Assembly: GCA_029261305.1 (NCBI GenBank)
Contig: JAJDBO010000370.1
Coordinates: 1 to 59,352 of the forward strand
From: Nitrospirales bacterium
Lineage (GTDB): Bacteria > Nitrospirota > Nitrospiria > Nitrospirales > UBA8639
DNA: 59,352 nucleotides
Direction of reading: 5' to 3'
Part shown: in pieces, positions 54,287-59,352 of the stretch
How positions within the stretch are numbered: position 1 is the stretch's first letter
Layout of the letters: each line of letters starts with the position of its first letter
Notes under the pieces: model-generated
The model's input: only the letters and a program-made list of their open reading frames with translations
What the model was told of the DNA's origin: nothing
The model's database searches: none
Position numbers and translations under genes: made by a program

Positions 54287-55092
54287 AGTGAATTTTCTCC
54301 TGTTTCTGTTTGTTGTGTGGGATGACCCAATATATAATAAAAAACCATATCTTCTTCATAGCGTCCACGGCTATTAAGATTAAGTAATGATTTACGCATA
54401 TCATTTTCAAAATCTTCCGCAAGATCTCCAAGAACAGCTCGCGATGCAAAGGAGGTTGAGTGCAAATAACCAATAAAGGCATCCAGCGTCCAAACGTTTG
54501 TGTATCGAAGCTCAAATTCCTCTACCTTGAAGCCTTCTTGAATAAGAATTTCCTCATGCTTTTTCTCGGGTTTCTTGAAAATGCCACTTCCTGCGCGCCG
54601 TTCCTCTCCAAGCCATTTTTTCAGAACATTTCGGGCACATTCTTGCCATGGTTCCGTACCAGTCCAAGTGCTGTTGCTGCCAAGAATTGCTACAGGTTTT
54701 CCAGGAATCAACCAATTGCGGCATTTTTTTGTAATTTGGGATCGGTCCATCCAATGGAAAGCTGCCCCAATCGTTACCAATTCGAAAGATTGAGTTGGTG
54801 CCTCAAATTCTTCAGCGTAGCTAAGGTGCCATTGAATATTTTTGGATCCCCTTTCACGGGCACGCAACTTTGCTTCTGTTAACATGCTGGGATCCCTATC
54901 AACGGCAGTTACATTAAAAAAGTAGGGGGACAATGGAACGGCGATTTCACCAGTTCCGCATCCGAGGTCAAGTAATTGTCCCTCACCGGTGACTCCGACG
55001 GTCTCAAGCAGTTGAGAGAATAGTGTCTCGGGATATGGAACGCGAAACCGAGAGTAATATTTTGAAGTTCCTGAGAATAGATCAATAGCCAT
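54283..55092 (-). CDS. Class I SAM-dependent methyltransferase
   Basis: 269 residues. The Rossmann methyltransferase motif I is LLDLGCGTGEIAVPL (about 40-54), followed by VTAVDRDPSML with the ribose-binding Asp, and then LVTIGAAFHWMD for motif IV. The sequence resembles the UbiE/Tam-like group that methylates small molecules. It is the first gene of the minus-strand cluster and starts next to a good -10 box. It probably acts on an intermediate or product of the radical SAM enzymes. Confidence 0.87.
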   Translation of the reverse strand: MAIDLFSGTSKYYSRFRVPYPETLFSQLLETVGVTGEGQLLDLGCGTGEIAVPLSPYFFNVTAVDRDPSMLTEAKLRARERGSKNIQWHLSYAEEFEAPTQSFELVTIGAAFHWMDRSQITKKCRNWLIPGKPVAILGSNSTWTGTEPWQECARNVLKKWLGEERRAGSGIFKKPEKKHEEILIQEGFKVEEFELRYTNVWTLDAFIGYLHSTSFASRAVLGDLAEDFENDMRKSLLNLNSRGRYEEDMVFYYILGHPTQQTETGENSL

Positions 55093-55105
55093 TGTCTAGT
55101 ACTAT

Positions 55106-55129
55106 ATTATAAAGTAATGTTTGCAAACA
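55106..55129 (-). promoter_or_regulatory. Promoter and palindrome upstream of the biosynthetic cluster
   Basis: On the minus strand TATAAT (55111-55106) lies 14 bases before the methyltransferase ATG. Just upstream is the perfect palindrome TGTTTGCAAACA (55118-55129), placed in the spacer and -35 region. It could be an operator. A short leader of this size means a nearly leaderless mRNA. Confidence 0.5.
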
Positions 55130-55173
55130 ATTCTATAAGTACGGAAGAAAGATTTCAGAAAAAGGGGAAAGCC

Positions 55174-55363
55174 TGTGTGGTCAAAAAACTCGAACGCATT
55201 GTTTCTCCAGGATTTCTCTCGACACTCCTGCACTTTCCTCACTCTTGCCTTCCCCGACAGTGATCCCAGATACTCTATGATCAATGATCATCTCATGATG
55301 GCTATGTGGAAGAGTTATGGAGTGAAAAACACTAGTGGCCTATATCACAGGCCCCAGGGATGA
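55174..55363 (+). mobile_element. IS-A left-end remnant 1
   Basis: It starts TGTGGTCAAAAAACTCGAAC and continues to ATGGAGTGAAAAACACTAGT, which matches the first codons of the IS-A transposase (MEWKTLLAYITG). It stops there, so only about 190 bp of the left end remain. Confidence 0.7.
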
Positions 55364-55414
55364 ATTAATAGAAGGGACAGGACTTCCCTCAAATTGTCGC
55401 AAAAGGAAAATATT

Positions 55415-56098
55415 ATGGGAGACTCTTACATTAATCTTTCTCGATGTATGTTAAAGGAGAACGTTTACCCACAATACCGGGAAGCCATTACTGCTGACAA
55501 AATCAAGACAGCCGCACAATTTCTGAAGAACGATGGATGTTTCTGGTTAGACAGTGGTTGGTTCAGCGGTTACGAGACAGATGAGGTGGGATTTGAGTCT
55601 AGCGGGATGGTTTCCTATGTGACTGCAGGTTCAGGTCCATACGTAGACATCAAGTCAACTGAAGAACTCCAGGATAGGTATGCATATCGATCTCCGACTA
55701 CCGGCGGGCTCGGCGAGAAAATTTTGCTCTCGTTGAGTTTAGTCCCTCTTGCGGGAATGGGTGCTGTGGGAGGTGCATTTATTGGCCTTGTTTGGGTGAG
55801 CATTTTCCACCCTTTAAGCCCGGAAGGTGAGCCTCTGAACATGCACACAGTTTCCCTATTTTGTGGGTTCTTGGGCATACTTTTATTTTCAGTGTTTGGA
55901 GCATTCATCATTTCCCAGGACAATAAAGACCAACGGGCTCGTGACCAATCAGCCCGAGATTGGGCGATTAAACGCGGCGCTTGTCTTATGGGGGAGCATT
56001 GTGAGTGTGTGGATAAGCCTTTTCACCCTACGATTGGCTACAAAAGGATCTCCGCAATGGCACCAAACTCCCAAAGGTTAGCTGACAGACCAAGTTAG
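55415..56098 (+). CDS. Two-span membrane protein of unknown function
   Basis: 227 residues from the ATG at 55415 (MGDSYINLSRCMLKENVYPQ) with an AAAAGGAAA site; the upstream TTG frame is not used. A soluble N-terminal domain of about 110 residues is followed by two transmembrane helices (GMGAVGGAFIGLVWVSIF and VSLFCGFLGILLFSVFGAFI). A hydrophilic tail ends with two cysteines in GEHCECVDK. It is flanked on both sides by IS-A fragments. The family is not recognised. Confidence 0.6.
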   Translation: MGDSYINLSRCMLKENVYPQYREAITADKIKTAAQFLKNDGCFWLDSGWFSGYETDEVGFESSGMVSYVTAGSGPYVDIKSTEELQDRYAYRSPTTGGLGEKILLSLSLVPLAGMGAVGGAFIGLVWVSIFHPLSPEGEPLNMHTVSLFCGFLGILLFSVFGAFIISQDNKDQRARDQSARDWAIKRGACLMGEHCECVDKPFHPTIGYKRISAMAPNSQRLADRPS

Positions 56099-56123
56099 AA
56101 AATTTAACAGAGTACCCTGACTT

Positions 56124-56186
56124 CGTATGGTCAAAAAAATCGCACGCATTGATTTTCTAGGATTTCTTTGAAAGTCTAATCCATCT
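56124..56186 (+). mobile_element. IS-A left-end remnant 2 (63 bp)
   Basis: It begins CGTATGGTCAAAAAAATCGC and runs 63 bp until it meets another IS-A left end at 56187, showing insertion of one copy into another. Confidence 0.75.
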
Positions 56187-56869
56187 CGTATGGTCAAAAA
56201 ATTCGAACGCGCTGTTTTTCAAAGGTTTCTTTGAAGACCTAATCATTCTCCTCCTACTTGTTTCTCCCCACTCAAATCCCCAATACTCCATGTCAAAAGT
56301 AACTGGATCGTAACAATGGGGAGGCACTATGGAGTGGAAGACCCTACTGGCCTATATCACCGGAACGGTGAACCAAGAGCTATTGGTTCGAAACGAATAT
56401 CTGGTTGCCGAAAATCGGATATTGAGAAATCAGAATTTGGGTCGAGTGCGTCTCACGGACGGGGAGCGCATTACATTGGCGGAAATTGGCAAACGGCTAG
56501 GGAATCAGGCTTTGGCCGAAGTGGTATCGGTCGTCAAACCGTCGACCTTACTGGCTTGGCATCGGAGGCTTATCGCGAAAAAGTTTGATGGATCTCGGCA
56601 ACATCCCAAAAGAGGAAGACCTCGGATCGAGCCCGTCATGGAGGACTTGATCGTCAAATTTGCCCAGGAGAATCGCACGTGGCGCTATGATCGTATTGTC
56701 GGGGCACTGGAGAATGTCGGATATACTGTGAGTCACCAAACAGTCGGCAATATTTTATAACGGCATACAAAAGGCCACCGAGGCCGTCAATTAATTTGTA
56801 TTCGGGAAAGGCTGGGTGGCCTGCTGAAATACTACCACCGAAAGGCTGCATGAGTTTTTTGACCATACG
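56187..56869 (+). mobile_element. Internally deleted IS-A copy with both ends (683 bp)
   Basis: The left end CGTATGGTCAAAAAATTCG and the right end GAGTTTTTTGACCATACG are inverted repeats. Inside is a transposase gene cut short (56329-56760) followed directly by the C-terminal and right-end sequence. About 500-600 bp of the catalytic core are missing, so the copy can move only with help from another transposase. Confidence 0.8.
56329..56760 (+). pseudogene. IS-A transposase, N-terminal part only
   Basis: 143 residues: MEWKTLLAYITGTVNQELLV, then an HTH region (LTDGERITLAEIGKRLG, VVKPSTLLAWHRRLIAKKF) and the basic linker KRGRPRIEPVMEDLIV, ending at VGNIL. The DDE catalytic core that should follow is absent. 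The full-length family is an rve-type integrase of the IS481/IS3-like group. Confidence 0.8.
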
Positions 56870-56880
56870 GGGGACATACT

Positions 56881-58005
56881 GTGACAAGAAACCATATATA
56901 TTGCGTAAAGTGTTGGGGTCTGACCACAATTGTTATTGTAGCTAGTTTACCTTTCCCCCAAATAACATATGCTTTCCCATCACCAGAAACTGTTTTATCT
57001 GCGACAGATAAGTCAAGTACGCATACTCTTGATGACAGATTTGTGACGGCGATTAAAAGTGATGATATTAGGTTAGTATTTGATCTCCTTCATACGGGTA
57101 TCGATGTAAATAAGAAAGACCTGAATGGATGGACGGCTTTTTTGGTGGCAGCCAAAGCAGGGAATATAGACATGGCAGAATTACTTATTGATAATGGTGC
57201 TGACATAAATGTGAAGAGCAATTTTGGACATACCTCCCTAATGGAAGCTGCTGCTTTTGGAGCAACTGAAATCACCAAACTGCTAATAGATAAAGGAGTT
57301 GAAATTAATGCTGTAAAGACTACTTCTGGAAAAACAGCTTTAATGTATGCTGCTTCATCTGGGTATGAGACCATAGTTGCCCTTCTTCTTGCTCATAAAG
57401 CCGATATTAATGTCCAAGATCAGTTTGGAAGGACAGCGTTGATGACTTCCCTCCTTAATAATAATCCTGGTACTGCGAAATTACTTATTGAGCGAGGGGC
57501 AGACCTATCGATAAAAGACAAAAATGGACAAACTGCATTGCTTGAAGCATCATTTAAAGGGAATTTTGATATTGTAGACCTACTTATAAGAAAAGGAGTA
57601 GATATAAATACTCGCTCAAAAAACGGAACAACTGCCTTAATAGTGTCAATACGAAATACAAAGGAACACATTGAAATTACAAAACTACTAATAAATAAGG
57701 GAGCCAATGTAAATGAAAAAGGCTTCAACAAAAACGTACCGATAATTCTAGCTTCCTCTGATGGGAATATTGATGTGGTAAGATTACTCCTTAATATGGG
57801 AGCGGATATAAATGCAAGAAATATCCGAGGTTGGACTCCATTAATGTTCTCAGCGGATAGAGGATACTCTGACATAGTGCGTCTTCTTATTGAACGAGTT
57901 GTTGATTTGGAGATAAGAAATGATTTAAACGAGACAGCACTAGATTTAGCCAAAAAAATGGGACACATCGATATAATTGATTTGCTTTTAAGTGCAGGTA
58001 GTTAG
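56881..58005 (+). CDS. Exported ankyrin-repeat protein
   Basis: 374 residues starting at a GTG 12 bases after the IS-A end, so its promoter may be provided by the IS or its original start may be lost. Residues about 10-31 look like a signal peptide (LTTIVIVASLPFPQITYAFP). From about 50 to the end there are nine ankyrin repeats of the form G.TAL..A...GN.DI..LLI..GADIN. No enzyme domain is present. Its repeats are long and regular compared with the other ankyrin genes here. Confidence 0.82.
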   Translation: MTRNHIYCVKCWGLTTIVIVASLPFPQITYAFPSPETVLSATDKSSTHTLDDRFVTAIKSDDIRLVFDLLHTGIDVNKKDLNGWTAFLVAAKAGNIDMAELLIDNGADINVKSNFGHTSLMEAAAFGATEITKLLIDKGVEINAVKTTSGKTALMYAASSGYETIVALLLAHKADINVQDQFGRTALMTSLLNNNPGTAKLLIERGADLSIKDKNGQTALLEASFKGNFDIVDLLIRKGVDINTRSKNGTTALIVSIRNTKEHIEITKLLINKGANVNEKGFNKNVPIILASSDGNIDVVRLLLNMGADINARNIRGWTPLMFSADRGYSDIVRLLIERVVDLEIRNDLNETALDLAKKMGHIDIIDLLLSAGS

Positions 58006-58025
58006 AGGTGAAGTTGTAAGTTTAC

Positions 58026-58055
58026 CTTGTCCCTGGCGAATTACTAATTCCCGCT
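58026..58055 (+). mobile_element. Isolated IS-B left end (30 bp)
   Basis: The sequence TTGTCCCTGGCGAATTACTA and the following ATTCCCGCT match the left end of IS-B at 32842. It is cut off by an IS-A left end at 58056. Confidence 0.65.
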
Positions 58056-58160
58056 CGTATGGTCAAAAAACTCGATTGCGTTGTTTCTTTGGGATTTACT
58101 TCAAAGGCGCATCATTTTCTTTCTACCTGTTTAGCCACACTCCGATCTTGGATACGCCAC
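58056..58160 (+). mobile_element. IS-A left-end remnant 3
   Basis: It starts CGTATGGTCAAAAAACTCG at 58056, directly after the IS-B left end, and fades after about 100 bp. The order shows IS-A landing in, or recombining with, an IS-B end. Confidence 0.65.
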
Positions 58161-58235
58161 TTTACTTGCATTGTTCACTGGCCCTAAATAGGCAATTTCC
58201 CTTGAGATGAACTCTTGGGTCATGTCGAAATCCTT

Positions 58236-59237
58236 CTATATTTCTGGGGTGTAGTCAAAATCCTTATCATGATGAATTCGCCCAAACTCTTCTTGCAGAG
58301 TTTTCTGTGACGAAACACCCATTTCGATATAGCCCGCGATATCTTGTTTTAATTGCCGTACTTGAAGCTGATGCTCCTGAATCATTGGCTGAACCTGTCG
58401 TTGTAACGCCTGTCGTTCCTTGAGCTGACGGTCAATGAGACCTTGTTTTGCATCTCGGTCACGAATTCGGCATTGTTGGGTCTCTCCTTCATTCTGCTGT
58501 CGGAGTTTTTGGTATTTGCCAGTAATCCGGTACCAGATACCTTTCAATCCTTTGGGTAAACGTTGTGAACGTTGAAGAGATTCCTCTTGCCACCGTGTTT
58601 CATGCTTCGTATTTAACCTGTGCCGTACCGTGTGATGATGTTTTTGCAATGCCCGTTTCTTCTGAATGAATGGTTGAAGCGTTTGCTGTAATTGATCCTG
58701 GCTTTGATGAATATAGTTTTGCAGCCTTTCCGTCATACGTTTTGCGAGATAGGCTTTGACCTTATCAATACTCGGAAGAGAGTCGGGATCACCCAGCCTT
58801 TGTTTTAAGGCTTTGGTTTTTACATTCGCCCAGCGGTTTAACGAAAACACTTCCCCACGAAAATCAATGGCCACATACCCGCGCCTGTCTCCTCTGGCTA
58901 GGTAGAAGCCATGTTTTTTCAATACTATTTCCAACGTAGTTTTGCTGTCTGAGTTGGCCCAATATTCCTGAAAGAGTTGCTTGAGTACTTTCGGGTCTTC
59001 CTGGAGGCGTTTGGCCTGTTGCCATTGGTCAAGCGTAAAGTTCAGAGGATTACGCTCCTCTCGATCCATAAATCCTTTTGGCAATTGCCAGCCATACTGT
59101 AAATAGAGTTGTTTAGAAATATCCCGCAGCTTGTATTTGTAATAGGGGAGGTTGATGGCTTTCATCTCTTCCGTATTAATCCGGGACCATACACAGTGGG
59201 CATGACGTCGACCCGTATGGTCAAAAAACTCGAACAC
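58236..59237 (-). pseudogene. Relaxase (MOBP/MOBQ-like) truncated by IS-A
   Basis: The frame's first nine residues (MFEFFDHTG) are translated IS-A terminal repeat; real relaxase sequence starts at about 59213 with RRHAHCVWSRI. That is the motif III histidine pair of a nicking relaxase, here H-A-H. It is followed by a typical LPYYKYKLRDISKQLYLQYG segment and a long charged helical C-terminal domain of about 200 residues. The catalytic tyrosine and the first histidine lay upstream and have been lost in this window. The product is therefore not expected to nick oriT. Confidence 0.75.
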
Positions 59238-59352
59238 ATTGTTTTTCTAATGTTTTTTTAAAAGTCTTATCATTCTCCGCCGACTTGTTTCCCTCCACTT
59301 AAATCCTCAATACTCCACATCAAAAGAACCGGTATTATGATCACGTGGAGGC
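59214..59352 (+). mobile_element. IS-A left end running off the window
   Basis: It starts CGTATGGTCAAAAAACTCG inside the relaxase gene and continues to the window edge, so at least 139 bp are present. The rest of this copy may be complete outside the window. Confidence 0.8.

Noticed and set aside
44283..55092. Prophage or conjugation module
   Set aside because: No capsid, terminase, pilus or mating-pair genes. Every recognisable gene is an enzyme of small-molecule type or a GGDEF protein.
1..59352. tRNA or rRNA genes and an integrase attachment site
   Set aside because: No cloverleaf-like or rRNA-like sequence was recognised on either strand, and no tyrosine integrase gene is present to point to an att site.

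Overview
The window looks like a mobile, heavily rearranged accessory region (integrative/conjugative element or plasmid) of a Gram-negative bacterium. The IS families, ankyrin-rich gene content and moderate GC suggest Nitrospirota (Nitrospira-like), but that is an inference from sequence style and not a database result. No rRNA, tRNA, ribosomal-protein or other core gene was seen.

Left part (1-17.9 kb): plasmid/ICE-type genes. In order these are a coiled-coil gene, a serine recombinase, an ankyrin-tailed protein, a 1251-residue TPR-CHAT protease-like protein, several unknown genes, then a co-directional block of a membrane protein, a secreted protein, a VirD4/TraG coupling ATPase and small mobilisation-type genes. 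The matching relaxase lies at the far right (58.2-59.2 kb) as a fragment cut by an insertion sequence.

Middle part (18-44 kb): a defence island in several blocks. It holds an ankyrin/TPR secreted protein, a PIN-domain nuclease, three small conserved plasmid genes, a complete Gabija pair (gajA/gajB) with a palindromic operator candidate, and a PAS-GAF-PAS histidine kinase with an unrecognised C-terminus. It also holds an ankyrin / HEXXH-metallopeptidase / EACC1-like trio that ends at an integron attC-like hairpin. Last is a GC-rich 1799-residue nuclease-STAND NTPase gene coupled to a 48-codon upstream ORF. Between the blocks are GC-rich hairpin arrays, a 241-bp tandem repeat, and a duplicated composite segment (66-aa gene + hairpins + IS 3' end) at 27.5-28.4 and 43.4-44.3 kb.

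Right part (44.3-55.1 kb, all minus strand): the most unusual system. Eight tightly packed genes encode a methyltransferase, a radical SAM enzyme, a SPASM-type radical SAM enzyme, a small GGDEF-domain protein, a third radical SAM protein with a CX2CX2C motif, an enolase-superfamily enzyme, a HAD-OmdA fusion and a phosphoketolase-like ThDP enzyme. After a 340-bp gap come a 103-aa small protein and a PaaK-like adenylate-forming ligase. Most junctions are 4-bp start/stop overlaps, which implies one coordinated pathway. I do not recognise the combination and its product is unknown.

The right edge (55.1-59.4 kb) is a graveyard of one IS family (here IS-A, terminal repeat CGTATGGTCAAAAAACTCG). It includes an internally deleted 683-bp copy, nested left ends, and a left end inside the relaxase gene. 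A second IS (IS-B, 32842-34044) is intact and interrupts an older IS-A copy.
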